Numbered from the stretch's first letter, positions 14,439-22,690 are shown. The stretch is DNA of 47,278 bases from DATHTK01 sp035463295 (GCA_035463295.1 DATHTK010000030.1:1-47278), one strand, 5' to 3'. The notes: a model not told the origin generated them from the letters alone. Made by a program: numbers and translations.

Positions 14439-15982
14439 GCGCTCCTCTCCCCCCGACCGGCCATGAGGAGGCCGAGCTGCTCGTCGGTCGCCTCGGGGCC
14501 GACCTCGCCAGCCATGTTGCCCGCGTACATGACGAGTATGCGGTCGGAGAGCGAGCGGACCTCCTCGAGCTCGAGCGAGATCAGAAGTATCGCCTTGCCC
14601 TCTGCGCGCTGATCCAGGAGCCGGCGGTGGATGTACTCTATGGCGCCGACGTCCACGCCGCGCGTCGGCTGGTAGGCGACGATCACACCCGGGTCCCCCG
14701 AGAGCTCGCGGGCCAGGATTGCCTTCTGCTGGTTCCCGCCCGAGAGCGAGCTCGCCCGGGCGTCGGGGTCGGCGGGCCTGACGTCGTAGGCTTTGAGGTT
14801 CTCGGCCGCGCGCCGGCGCATGACCCTCGGAAAGATAAAGAAACCCCTGGAGAACGGCGGTTCGTCGTAGGTCTTGAGGGCGTTGTTCTCGTAGAGGGCG
14901 AAGTCCTGGACGAGCCCTTTTCTCGCGCGGTCCTCGGGCACGTAGGCGAGCCCCCGCTCCTGCCGGTCATTGGCGCCCAGAGAAGTGACGTCCTCCCCAT
15001 CGAGAAAGACCCGGCCACTCTCGGCGCGGCGGGTCCCGGCGAGCGCTTCCACGAGCTCCGTCTGGCCGTTGCCGTCCACGCCGGCTATGCCCAGGATCTC
15101 CCCGGCTCGCACCTCGAGGCTCACGCCGCGCACCGCCTCCGTCCCCGTGCTGGATAGAACAACGAGGTCCTCCGCCACGAGGCGGGGCTCACCGACCTTC
15201 GTGGCCGTCTTCTCCACGCGCAAGAGCACCTCGCGGCCGACCATAAGCCGGGCCAGCTCGCCCTCGTTCGTCTTCGTGGCGTCCACGGTATCTACCACTC
15301 TACCGTCGCGGATGATGGTGATCTCGTCGGAGACGCCCAGGAGCTCGCCCAGCTTGTGAGTTATGAGGATGATCGAGAGCCCGTCGGCGACGAGCTCCCG
15401 CAGCACCGCGAAGAGGTCCTCGGTCTCCTGCGGCGTCAGGACAGCGGTCGGTTCGTCCAACACCAGTATCCGCGCCTGTCGGTAAAGAGCCTTGAGGATC
15501 TCGACGCGCTGTTGGACGCCGACCGAGAGGTCGGCCACGCGGGCGCGCGGGTCAACCCTCAGACCGTAGCGCTCGCAGAGCGCCTCCGTATCCCGGACGG
15601 CCTTCTCCAGGTCGAGCGACAGGCCCCTGCGCGGCTCGGCGCCGAGCACTATGTTCTCGGCCACGGTGAGCGGCGGTATGAGGGTGAAGTGCTGGTGGAC
15701 CATCCCGATACCGCGACCGACGGCGTCCTTGGGGTCGTGGATCTCGACCTCCTCGCCGTCCACGAAGATCTGGCCGGCGTTGGGCTTGTAGAGGCCGTAG
15801 AGGATCTTCATCAGGGTGGACTTCCCGGCGCCGTTCTCACCCAGCATGCCGAGGATCTCACCGCGCCGGAGCCTGAGCGAGACGTCGTCGTTAGCCCTGT
15901 TCTCGCCGAACGTCTTGGTTATGTGCCGCATCTCGAGGACGACCGGGGCCGCCCCGGTCGTCCCCGCGCCGCTGTGCGCCAT
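14435..15982 (-). CDS. Nucleoside ABC transporter ATP-binding protein (NupO/YufO-like)
   Basis: This 515-residue ATPase has two tandem ABC domains. Domain 1 carries a canonical Walker A 'GENGAGKST' (about residue 50) and Walker B 'ILVLDEPT'. Domain 2 has a degenerate Walker A 'GVDGNGQTE' and the signature 'SLSGGNQQK', as in RbsA, MglA and NupO-type proteins. It powers uptake through the two permeases encoded downstream. It lies 20 bases downstream of the binding-protein gene, so the four genes are one operon. Confidence 0.92.
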   Translation of the reverse strand: MAHSGAGTTGAAPVVLEMRHITKTFGENRANDDVSLRLRRGEILGMLGENGAGKSTLMKILYGLYKPNAGQIFVDGEEVEIHDPKDAVGRGIGMVHQHFTLIPPLTVAENIVLGAEPRRGLSLDLEKAVRDTEALCERYGLRVDPRARVADLSVGVQQRVEILKALYRQARILVLDEPTAVLTPQETEDLFAVLRELVADGLSIILITHKLGELLGVSDEITIIRDGRVVDTVDATKTNEGELARLMVGREVLLRVEKTATKVGEPRLVAEDLVVLSSTGTEAVRGVSLEVRAGEILGIAGVDGNGQTELVEALAGTRRAESGRVFLDGEDVTSLGANDRQERGLAYVPEDRARKGLVQDFALYENNALKTYDEPPFSRGFFIFPRVMRRRAAENLKAYDVRPADPDARASSLSGGNQQKAILARELSGDPGVIVAYQPTRGVDVGAIEYIHRRLLDQRAEGKAILLISLELEEVRSLSDRILVMYAGNMAGEVGPEATDEQLGLLMAGRGERSA

Positions 15983-16002
15983 CCCTGAGTTCCCTCGTTA
16001 CG

Positions 16003-17043
16003 CTACGGGGTATCCGGCACCTGGATGTCGCCGTTCTCGATGCCCTGGCGCGCTTTCTTCACCTCGTCCTTGACGTTCTGGGGCACCTGGTCGTCGAAGC
16101 GCCCGAACGGGGCGAGCGAGAGCCCGTTCTCCTTCAGGCCGCGGTCCACGGTCTCGCCCTTCGGCTCCCCCCCCTCGGCGACGCCCTGTATGGTCCCGTA
16201 GACGGCGTTATCCACGCGCTTGACCACGGAGGTCAGTATCGGGGAGTCGGGGAAGCTCTTCGCCTGGTCCTGGTCGACCCCGATAGCGAAGATACCCTCC
16301 TGGCGCGCCGCGTCGAAGAGCCCGGAGCCCGTGTTCCCCGCCGCGTGGTAGATGATGTCCGCGCCCCCGTTGATCTGCTGGAGGCTGATCTCCTTGCCCC
16401 GCGCGGGGTCGTTGAACGCGTCGGGCGTCGACCCGGCGTAGTTGACGAGCACCTCGCAGTCCGGGCAAACCGACTCGACCCCGGCCTCGTAGCCAGCCTG
16501 GAACTTCTCGATCAGGGGCCCCGTCTGGCCGCCCAGGAAACCGACGACCTTCTCGTCGGAGGACGTGTACTCGGTGTCCTCCTGGGTCATCAGCCCGGCC
16601 ACGACGCCGGCCAGATAGCTCCCCTCCTGTTCCCGGAAGACCAGATCTATGGTGTTGGGCGTATCGACGACGGAGTCCACGATGGCGAACTGGGTGTCGG
16701 GGAACTGCTCGGAGACCTCGGTGAGGTCCTCCGTCATGAGGAAGCCGACCGCGATTACCGGGTTGTACCCGTTCTCGGCGAGCTGGGTCAGGTTGTCGGC
16801 GTAGTCGGTCGGGGAGGTCGACTCCAGGTACTCACCCTTGGCGCCGAACTCCTCCTCCGCCCGTTGCATCCCCGCGTAGGCAGAGTCGTTGAAGCCCTCG
16901 TCGCCGAGACCCCCTACGTCAAGGACCAGCCCGGGACGCACCTCGCTCTCGCCGCCGCCCTGCTCCCCACCGCCCCCCCCGCACCCGGCCCCCACGAGCG
17001 CCAGGGCGAGGACCAGGGAGATTAACAACGTCCTCGTTCGCAC
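16003..17043 (-). CDS. BMP-family nucleoside-binding lipoprotein
   Basis: This 346-residue substrate-binding lipoprotein has a signal peptide with lipobox 'LVGAGC' (Cys21) and a Gly-rich linker. The BMP fold (PF02608, TmpC/PnrA-like) begins at 'RPGLVLDVGGLGDEGFNDSA', where the Asp and Asn contact the nucleoside in homologues, and continues with 'GFLGGQTGPLIEKFQAGYEAG'. It captures purine or other nucleosides outside the membrane and hands them to the permeases. AGGAGG precedes the GTG start. Upstream lie a TATGAT box and a palindrome at the expected transcription start. Confidence 0.92.
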   Translation of the reverse strand: MRTRTLLISLVLALALVGAGCGGGGGEQGGGESEVRPGLVLDVGGLGDEGFNDSAYAGMQRAEEEFGAKGEYLESTSPTDYADNLTQLAENGYNPVIAVGFLMTEDLTEVSEQFPDTQFAIVDSVVDTPNTIDLVFREQEGSYLAGVVAGLMTQEDTEYTSSDEKVVGFLGGQTGPLIEKFQAGYEAGVESVCPDCEVLVNYAGSTPDAFNDPARGKEISLQQINGGADIIYHAAGNTGSGLFDAARQEGIFAIGVDQDQAKSFPDSPILTSVVKRVDNAVYGTIQGVAEGGEPKGETVDRGLKENGLSLAPFGRFDDQVPQNVKDEVKKARQGIENGDIQVPDTP

Positions 17044-17108
17044 GGAACCTCCTATATCCGGGGACCACGATCACTGCCGCATCGGGCGGCCATTTATGCT
17101 TGGTCGAA

Positions 17109-17128
17109 GCCGTACGACGGCAATCATA
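17109..17128 (-). promoter_or_regulatory. Promoter and operator-like palindrome of the nucleoside importer operon
   Basis: On the minus strand a TATGAT (complement of 17123-17128) is followed at once by GCCGTCGTACGGC (17121-17109), a palindrome with five-base arms and a three-base centre. It sits where the RNA would start, 66 bases before the binding-protein gene, a classic repressor position. Confidence 0.5.
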
Positions 17129-17208
17129 TAGAGTGCGGACCACCGGCGCCACCGACCGGCTCGGCTCTGAACGATCGCCGTCCGGGGTAGCTTCGAGAGC
17201 GCTCGGCG

Positions 17209-17388
17209 CTACCCGCCCCTCTGCCGGTGCTCCTGCGCGTCGCGCGCCACCCGCGAGAGCTCCAGACTGCCGAAGTAGCGCGCGACCCTGGACCCGCCAG
17301 GGGCGATCAACACCCACGCGTCAGAGGCGACGGCCACGACCCTGTAGCCGGCGGGCAAGGGCGGGGCGCCCGTTCGCTGTGTCTCCAT
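17209..17388 (-). CDS. Small hypothetical protein
   Basis: This 59-residue protein (METQRTGAPPLPAGYRVVAV...) starts at ATG 17388, which has GGAGG five bases upstream; the frame is open further 5'. The sequence 'YRVVAVASDAWVLIAPGGSRVARYFG' suggests a small beta sheet, followed by a helical, Arg-rich C-terminus. Family not recognised. It is separated from the nucleoside operon by the latter's promoter. Confidence 0.5.
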   Translation of the reverse strand: METQRTGAPPLPAGYRVVAVASDAWVLIAPGGSRVARYFGSLELSRVARDAQEHRQRGG

Positions 17389-17405
17389 CCCATCCTCCAT
17401 CTCAT

Positions 17406-17426
17406 TGTTCTCCCGGGAACAGGATA
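17406..17426 (-). promoter_or_regulatory. Promoter with TGTTC-N6-GAACA palindrome
   Basis: A TATCCT on the minus strand (complement of 17421-17426) is followed by TGTTCCCGGGAGAACA (17421-17406), a palindrome with five-base outer arms. It covers the likely transcription start of the 59-residue protein. The spacing differs from the LexA box (GAAC-N4-GTTC), so this is another type of site. Confidence 0.4.
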
Positions 17427-17550
17427 CACACAGTCGGCCGCTGCGGCTCGGTCTCCGCCGGAGAGACCCACCGAGGGCGCGTCGTACCCGCCCGGCGTCC
17501 ACCTCGAGGTCCAGAACCGCGCCGCGAAGCACCCCCTCGGCACGAACGTC

Positions 17551-17748
17551 CTACTGCAACAGCTTCTTGAGGTTGTCCTCGAGGTACTCGGCGGTAACCG
17601 GTCCTTCGGGGGCGTAGGCGACCGCCTCCTTGCAGAGGTGGTAGAGGGCAAGGGTGCGCGTCGGGGAGAGCCGGCGGCTGCCGGCGTGCTCCAGGACCAG
17701 CCGCATCAGCTCCAGGGCCACCTCAGCCTCGCTCTTGCGCTGCTCCAT
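17551..17748 (-). CDS. Small helical hypothetical protein
   Basis: This 65-residue, mostly alpha-helical protein (MEQRKSEAEVALELMRLVLE..., ending AEYLEDNLKKLLQ) has a GGGAGGGAG purine run upstream of its ATG at 17748. The regular Leu spacing could make a small helical bundle. No family recognised and no clear operon partner. Confidence 0.55.
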   Translation of the reverse strand: MEQRKSEAEVALELMRLVLEHAGSRRLSPTRTLALYHLCKEAVAYAPEGPVTAEYLEDNLKKLLQ

Positions 17749-17918
17749 AAGGCCGTCTCCCTCCCCATGAGGCCCGTCAGGACCGCTCCAGGCGCCATTA
17801 TATCCGGGGGTCGCGTACGGGCGCTGTGATAAACTCGGAGGCGCTTTGATCCTGGTAGCGAGCCTGAGGGTTTTCGGATCTCCGCCCGACGGAGCCCCCC
17901 GTGGCGAGGAGAGTTCAC

Positions 17919-18590
17919 GTGGGGGAGTTTAGGCAAGCCTACACCACGTGTCCCGTCTGCGATCATACCTTCCGGGCGACCTACGCCGGGGACTACGTAA
18001 CCGTCGGGCGGGAGGCGGACCTGTGTCCCAGGTTCCCGGGCCGCCGCTCCGATGCGGCGCGCCTGATCCGGAGCAGCGTCACCATGTGCCCGGCGTGCGC
18101 CTTCGCCGCCGCCGAGGACTTCTCCGACCTCGACCTGACCTTCGAGGAGCGCTACGACGTCGAGGAGCGCCTCAGAGAGGACGGCCTTCTACGCGTCTTC
18201 CGGACGAGCCCCCCATCGTGGCTCGCCTTTCACGCGGCCGAGGTCTGCGGCAAGGAGAGGGGTCTCAAGTCCCGTGAGCTCGGCGACCTCTGCCTCCGCG
18301 CCTCCTGGGTCTGCCGCCAGGAGGGCGAGAGACCCTTCGAGAGCACCTTCCAGCTGCGTGCCGTCCGGCACTTCATGCGCGCCCTGAGGGAAGAGGGGTT
18401 GCGGGGACGCGAACTCTCCGTCACCACCTACCTCGTCGGCGAGCTCAACCGCAGACTCGGCAACCACCGCGAGGCGCTCAACTGGTTCGTCAACGCCGAA
18501 CGTACCCTGACGACAGAAGAAGCCGACCTCGCCTGGCTGGACCGTCTGATCTCCGAGCAGAGCAAACTCGCCAGAGAACAGGCCGCGTAG
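17919..18590 (+). CDS. DUF2225 family zinc-ribbon protein
   Basis: This protein of about 223 residues matches DUF2225. An N-terminal pair of Cys-x2-Cys knuckles (TTCPVCDHTF near residue 10 and MCPACAF near 53) probably binds metal, and is followed by a helical, TPR-like C-terminal half (RAVRHFMRALREEG, LGNHREALNWFVNAERTL). GTG 17919 is preferred because GAGGAGAG (17906-17912) lies six bases upstream; GTG 17901 is also in frame. Function of the family is unknown. A TAAACT about 80 bases upstream may be its -10 box. Confidence 0.8.
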   Translation: MGEFRQAYTTCPVCDHTFRATYAGDYVTVGREADLCPRFPGRRSDAARLIRSSVTMCPACAFAAAEDFSDLDLTFEERYDVEERLREDGLLRVFRTSPPSWLAFHAAEVCGKERGLKSRELGDLCLRASWVCRQEGERPFESTFQLRAVRHFMRALREEGLRGRELSVTTYLVGELNRRLGNHREALNWFVNAERTLTTEEADLAWLDRLISEQSKLAREQAA

Positions 18591-18601
18591 AACCGGAGCG
18601 C

Positions 18602-18619
18602 TCTTGACCCGGCTCAAGA
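18602..18619 (+). terminator. Short hairpin after the DUF2225 gene
   Basis: TCTTGA-CCCGGC-TCAAGA forms a perfect six-base-pair stem eleven bases after the stop and is followed by CGTTTCCC. It is a weak intrinsic terminator at best, lying between convergent genes. Confidence 0.4.
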
Positions 18620-18626
18620 CGTTTCC

Positions 18627-18824
18627 CTAGAGGTCCGTCGGGTCGGAGTAGATGACGGTCTTGCAGTCGACGACCCTGTCCTCGCCGCGGGTGGCATGAG
18701 AAGAGTCCCCTGTACCTCCCGTGCGGTTCTCCAGGTAGGCGTCATCGATCAGATCCTTACTGGACCACCACCGGGTCGGCGTGTCGTACTGAACCGCCGG
18801 CCGCTCGAGCCGGCCTGCGGTCAC
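18627..18824 (-). CDS. Small open frame coupled to the LCP gene (doubtful)
   Basis: This 65-codon frame begins with a GTG that overlaps the LCP stop (GTGA, 18821-18824) and ends at 18627. The predicted protein (MTAGRLERPAVQYDTPTRWW..., ending DCKTVIYSDPTDL) has no recognisable fold. The overlap is typical of coupled genes, but the sequence could equally be a remnant of a longer C-terminus or chance. Confidence 0.25.
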   Translation of the reverse strand: MTAGRLERPAVQYDTPTRWWSSKDLIDDAYLENRTGGTGDSSHATRGEDRVVDCKTVIYSDPTDL

Positions 18825-19681
18825 TCGATGGTCCGCGCGACCACCTCGGCTCCGGGCTCCCTGTAGGGAACCCAGTAGGAGATACCATCTATGTACTCCG
18901 GGGAGCCCGGGTAGATCTCGGCCTCCGCGCCGGGGGAGAACCGCATCCGGGCGGCGAAGAGGGCGGCTTCCACAGGGTTCATGTTGGTGTCGATGTTGTT
19001 CCAGACGGCCCTTGCCGTCGCCGGAAGTCGCGGCAGCTTCGCTGGGGAGGTCGCCTCTCGGGCGACCGCCAGGATGAACCCCTGCTGGCGTCCGATCCTA
19101 CCGATGTCTGCCGTCGGGTCGCCGCGGTAGCGGACGTAGGCGAGTGCCTCGAAGCCGTCCAGCTCTCGCGTCCCGGCCGGTATCTCCACGTAGCGTCCTT
19201 CGAGCGTGTAGGCGATTGGCTCCTGCACCTCCAGGGTGATGCCGTCGAGAGCGTTGACTATCTCCTCGACCCCGTCGAAGTACACCACGACGTAGTTGTC
19301 TATGGAGAGGCCGGTCAGGTTCTCAAGCGTCTCGACGGTCAGCTCCGGTCCGCCGTAGGCGAACGCGGCGTTTATCTTGTCCTTGCCGACGCCCGGTATC
19401 TCGACCAGAGTATCCCTCGGCACCGCCAGCAGGCCTCCGCCCGCCTTCGCCAGCACTATGGTGTCGGACCTAGAGGCTTCACCCCCCCGCGCGTCGCTCC
19501 CCAGAAGCACCGCCCGCTGGCTCCCGAACGGAAGGGCCATGTAGACGACAACGGCCGCGGCCAGCACGACGAGGCCCAGCGCGACAACGCCGACGCCGCG
19601 CAAGGGTCCACCCCGGCGCCCATCTCCGGACGCCCCGCTCCGGTAGACCTTCATGCTCCCGTCACCGCTCCCATTCCGCAC
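18821..19681 (-). CDS. LytR-CpsA-Psr (LCP) family cell-wall glycopolymer ligase
   Basis: This 286-residue type II membrane protein has a basic N-terminus, one membrane helix (about residues 28-52) and an extracellular LCP domain. Visible family landmarks are 'VLLGSDARGGEASRSDTIVL' (conserved Asp and Arg), 'LLAVPRDTLVEIPG', 'KINAAFAYGG', and the 'YVRYRGDPTADIGRIGRQQ' strand with the Arg residues that hold lipid diphosphate. Such enzymes move teichoic-acid-like or arabinogalactan-type polymers from lipid carriers to peptidoglycan. GTG 19681 follows TGAGGCGGT, a fair Shine-Dalgarno. Confidence 0.9.
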   Translation of the reverse strand: MRNGSGDGSMKVYRSGASGDGRRGGPLRGVGVVALGLVVLAAAVVVYMALPFGSQRAVLLGSDARGGEASRSDTIVLAKAGGGLLAVPRDTLVEIPGVGKDKINAAFAYGGPELTVETLENLTGLSIDNYVVVYFDGVEEIVNALDGITLEVQEPIAYTLEGRYVEIPAGTRELDGFEALAYVRYRGDPTADIGRIGRQQGFILAVAREATSPAKLPRLPATARAVWNNIDTNMNPVEAALFAARMRFSPGAEAEIYPGSPEYIDGISYWVPYREPGAEVVARTIE

Positions 19682-19842
19682 ACCGCCTCATGCCGGTAGA
19701 AGACTCTAGCAGAGCGTCCTCGCCTCGCTCCAGGCTCGTCGCGAGGAGAAAAAGACCGCCGGAGGGCCCGTCGCGTCGAGATGCGCGAGCCCTGCCCTTA
19801 TATGTATCATGCGAAAAGATCGGGATCGAAAGGAGGAAGAAC

Positions 19843-20094
19843 ATGACCGATGAGAGAGACGTAGAGAGGGAGGTCTCGCACGCGGAGCCGGTTCCGGGGT
19901 CGCCGGACCCGGAGCGCTACTACGCGGAGCTCGTCTCCCCGGTCGCCGGGGAGGGCGCGGTCTCCGTTCCGGCGCTGCAAGAGGCCATGAACCACGGTGC
20001 CCGGAGCAGCTGGAGGCTGGTCGGGCTCATGAACGAGCCGGGCGGCGCGGGCATCATTCTCGTCTGGGACCAGGCGGGATTTATCTCCGGTTAG
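19843..20094 (+). CDS. Small hypothetical protein, DUF4177-like end
   Basis: This 83-residue soluble protein starts at ATG 19843, with AGGAGG at 19831-19836. The first 50 residues are acidic and Pro/Glu-rich. The last third, 'SSWRLVGLMNEPGGAGIILVWDQ', looks like the paired strands of DUF4177-type small proteins. The resemblance is weak and function unknown. Confidence 0.6.
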   Translation: MTDERDVEREVSHAEPVPGSPDPERYYAELVSPVAGEGAVSVPALQEAMNHGARSSWRLVGLMNEPGGAGIILVWDQAGFISG

Positions 20095-20155
20095 GTAGTA
20101 CAGGAGGGCGCCACCCCGCGCGATCTCCACCCACCCGGAGAGGGCGGGAGGCGAG

Positions 20156-20161
20156 TATACT
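20156..20161 (+). promoter_or_regulatory. -10 box of a leaderless membrane-protein gene
   Basis: TATACT at 20156-20161 is seven bases before GTG 20169. No Shine-Dalgarno is present between them. Confidence 0.6.
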
Positions 20162-20168
20162 GACCCCC

Positions 20169-20999
20169 GTGGAGACACTGAAGACAGCACCGTTCGAGAT
20201 CGAAGAGGAGAGGGCGGCCTGGGAGGGCCTCGCGGCTTCGTGCGCCCCGCCGTTGAGGCGGCTCGGTGCGTTCGTTCTGGTCGGCTTCGTCTTCTTCGTG
20301 GCCGCCGCGACAGCCGTCGTTCTCGTCTACAACGTCTTCGGCATCCCTGGCGTACAGGGCGGGGGCGTCGCAGTGCCGGGCTGGGCGTTCTACGCGGCGA
20401 TGTTCTCGGGCGTCGCGCTCGCCTTCGGGGGGTACCTGATCTGGCTGCTCCGCAGCTTGAGGACATATGCCGGCTTCGCCGCCGTCCTGCGCCGGGGCGG
20501 GCTCGACCCGAAGCGCCCGACCGCATCTGGTCTGCGAGCGTACTCCGACGAGCAGCTCCTCGCCCTCCGCTCCCGCTACGAGCGCCAGTCCGAAGGGGAC
20601 CTCAAAGCGCGTCTCGGTCGCACCTTCGGCTTTCACGACGGGGACTCCTTTGCGTCCGGTCCCCTCAGCGTCCTGCCCGGCACCTTCGAGATGGGTGCCC
20701 TGAGGGTCGAGTGGGAGACGGAGCTACTCCTGAGGTCCGGCGAACCGATGCCGGAGATCTCCTGGTGGACGGAGAGCCGCACCGGGCTCCTGCCGCGCCA
20801 GACCGACGACCTCCGGCGGCTCGTATATGCCCTGCGCTACACCGGGGATTCGGTGCGCGAGCTCAAGCGCCGCTACGGTTACCGGGCTGACCGCTGGCAC
20901 GCCACCGTGCCGGAGGGCAAGCTCTTCGGCGCCGTCCGTGACTACGAGAACGCCCTCCGCATCCAGGCCGCTCTCGCCCGCAGGTCGCGCACCCGCTGA
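20169..20999 (+). CDS. Hypothetical membrane protein with two N-terminal helices
   Basis: This 276-residue protein has a short cytoplasmic start, two hydrophobic helices (about 36-60 and 73-97) and a hydrophilic, basic C-terminal domain of about 180 residues (YSDEQLLALRSRYERQSEGD...). No family recognised. The GTG start lies seven bases after a TATACT, so the message is probably leaderless. It is followed by the anion transporter, which has its own promoter. Confidence 0.68.
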   Translation: METLKTAPFEIEEERAAWEGLAASCAPPLRRLGAFVLVGFVFFVAAATAVVLVYNVFGIPGVQGGGVAVPGWAFYAAMFSGVALAFGGYLIWLLRSLRTYAGFAAVLRRGGLDPKRPTASGLRAYSDEQLLALRSRYERQSEGDLKARLGRTFGFHDGDSFASGPLSVLPGTFEMGALRVEWETELLLRSGEPMPEISWWTESRTGLLPRQTDDLRRLVYALRYTGDSVRELKRRYGYRADRWHATVPEGKLFGAVRDYENALRIQAALARRSRTR

Positions 21000-21038
21000 C
21001 AACGCTCCGCACGGGTGCGGCGACACCGCACCCGACGC

Positions 21039-21044
21039 TATAAT
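21039..21044 (+). promoter_or_regulatory. -10 box upstream of the uORF and SLC13 gene
   Basis: TATAAT at 21039-21044. The RNA would start near 21051, about five bases before the ATG of a six-codon ORF (21056) and 44 before the transporter start. Confidence 0.65.
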
Positions 21045-21055
21045 TCCCGGCGGGA

Positions 21056-21076
21056 ATGAGCGTTACCCGACACTAG
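21056..21076 (+). CDS. Six-codon upstream ORF (MSVTRH)
   Basis: ATG AGC GTT ACC CGA CAC TAG begins 11 bases after a TATAAT, so it could be translated from a near-leaderless end. It stops 18 bases before the transporter's ATG and just before its GGGGAGG Shine-Dalgarno (21081-21087). This arrangement would let a ribosome on the mini-ORF influence translation of the transporter. Expression is not shown. Confidence 0.4.
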   Translation: MSVTRH

Positions 21077-21094
21077 TTCAGGGGAGGCGGGGGC

Positions 21095-22690
21095 ATGAGC
21101 GAAGACGTAAGACCGGGGGGCACGTACAAGACGCTCGACGAGCAGCGAGAGGTGCTCACACCGGCGGAGCAGAGGTTCGAGCAGGCGCGGCAGACCAGCG
21201 GCCTCATCATCGGGCCAATCGCCTTTCTGGTGATGTACTTCGCGCCGCTGCCGCTGGACCCGAACCAGCAGACGCTGGCCGCGATACTCACGTTCACCAT
21301 CATCTACTGGCTCTCGGAGGCGATCCCGATCCCGGTTACGGCGATCCTCGCGCTCGCCCTCTGCGTGCTCTTCAACGTCCCGGACGTAGGCCCGAACGCG
21401 GACGACGCCCCGGGCGACATCGTGCTGGGCGGCTTCTCCGATCCAGTCATCTTCCTGTTCATCGGGGCATTCATCATCGCCCGGGCCATGACGACCCACG
21501 GCCTCGACAGGAGGTTCGCCTTCCGCATACTCTCGATACCAGGCGTCAGCAACTCGACGTACGGGGTGATCGTCGCCTTCGGCGCCATCGCGGCCCTGCT
21601 CAGCGCGGTCATCTCGAACACGACGACCGCGGCGATGCTGCTCCCGATCGGGCTCGGCATGATGGGGGCGCTCGGGGGCCTCGTCAAGGATCAGTCCGGC
21701 AGCGAGAGGGACGTGAGCCGGCTGCGCTTCGGGACGGCACTTATGCTCATGATCTCCTACGGCGCGGGTGTGGGCGGGCTGCTCACGCCGATAGGCACCC
21801 CGCCGAACCTCATCGGAATCGGCTTTATCGAAGAAGAGACCGACATTTCCATAACCTTCTTCGACTGGGTGATGGCCGCGTTCCCGATCGTCATCCTCAT
21901 GTTCATCGCTCTAAGCGTCATCCTCATCCTCCTCAACCGTCCGGAGGTGCGCAGGATCTCGGGCGCCCACGAGTACATCGACGAGGAGCGTAGCAAGCTC
22001 GGGGCGATCTCCACCGGCGAGCGCAACACCCTGATCGTCTTCGCCGTAGCCGTAACCCTCTGGATGCTTCCGGGCGTGATAGCCCTGCTCTTCGGCGACG
22101 AGTCGACGATCTACGCCCTCGTAGGCAGCAGGCTCGATGAGGGCACCGTCGCGATCATCGCCGCGGCCCTCCTCTTTATCCTGCCGGTGAACTGGGCCGA
22201 ACGGCGCTTCACCCTCAACTGGAACGAGGCCGCCAGGATAGACTGGGGAACCATTGTCCTGTTCGGAAGCGGCATAACGCTCGGGACGCTGCTCTCGGAT
22301 ACCGGGCTCGCCGAGACCCTCGGCAACGGCATAGCGAACGCTCTAGGCTTCACGAGCCTGCTCGCCGTCTCGGCCGTGGCCGCGCTCATCGCCATCCTCA
22401 TCTCGGAGACGACCTCCAACACCGCCAGCGCCACGATAGTCGTTCCGATAGTCATCCCCATAGCCGCCGCCGCGGGCCTCGACCCCGTAATCCCCGCGCT
22501 CGCCGCGGTCTTCGGCGCCTCCTTCGGGTTCATGATGCCCGTCTCCACGCCGCAGAACGCCGTCGTCTACGGCTCGGGCATGATTCCAATCACCAAGATG
22601 GTCCGATCGGGGATCTCCTTCGACATTATCGGCCTGATCTTGATCGTGCTGCTGATCCCGATCATGGCCCGCCTCGTCGGCTTCGTGTGA
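21095..22690 (+). CDS. DASS/SLC13 family anion transporter
   Basis: This 531-residue transporter has 11-12 membrane helices and the two Ser-Asn-Thr signatures of the divalent anion/sodium symporter family: 'ISNTTTAAMLLPI' (about 172) and 'TSNTASATIVVPI' (about 443). These bind Na+ and the carboxylate or sulfate group. Members import dicarboxylates, citrate or sulfate; the exact substrate cannot be read from sequence. GGGGAGG lies eight bases upstream of the ATG. A phosphoesterase gene follows ten bases after the stop and is likely cotranscribed. Confidence 0.9.
   Translation: MSEDVRPGGTYKTLDEQREVLTPAEQRFEQARQTSGLIIGPIAFLVMYFAPLPLDPNQQTLAAILTFTIIYWLSEAIPIPVTAILALALCVLFNVPDVGPNADDAPGDIVLGGFSDPVIFLFIGAFIIARAMTTHGLDRRFAFRILSIPGVSNSTYGVIVAFGAIAALLSAVISNTTTAAMLLPIGLGMMGALGGLVKDQSGSERDVSRLRFGTALMLMISYGAGVGGLLTPIGTPPNLIGIGFIEEETDISITFFDWVMAAFPIVILMFIALSVILILLNRPEVRRISGAHEYIDEERSKLGAISTGERNTLIVFAVAVTLWMLPGVIALLFGDESTIYALVGSRLDEGTVAIIAAALLFILPVNWAERRFTLNWNEAARIDWGTIVLFGSGITLGTLLSDTGLAETLGNGIANALGFTSLLAVSAVAALIAILISETTSNTASATIVVPIVIPIAAAAGLDPVIPALAAVFGASFGFMMPVSTPQNAVVYGSGMIPITKMVRSGISFDIIGLILIVLLIPIMARLVGFV

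Noticed and set aside
17044..17130. Purine riboswitch before the nucleoside importer
   Set aside because: No three-way junction or conserved purine-aptamer loops; only a short palindrome at the start site.
17406..17421. LexA (SOS) box
   Set aside because: The arms are TGTTC-N6-GAACA, while actinobacterial LexA needs GAAC-N4-GTTC.
18602..18619. HspR (HAIR) site CTTGAG-N9-CTCAAG
   Set aside because: Arms and spacing differ (CTTGA-N6-TCAAG), and its place after a stop suggests a weak terminator.
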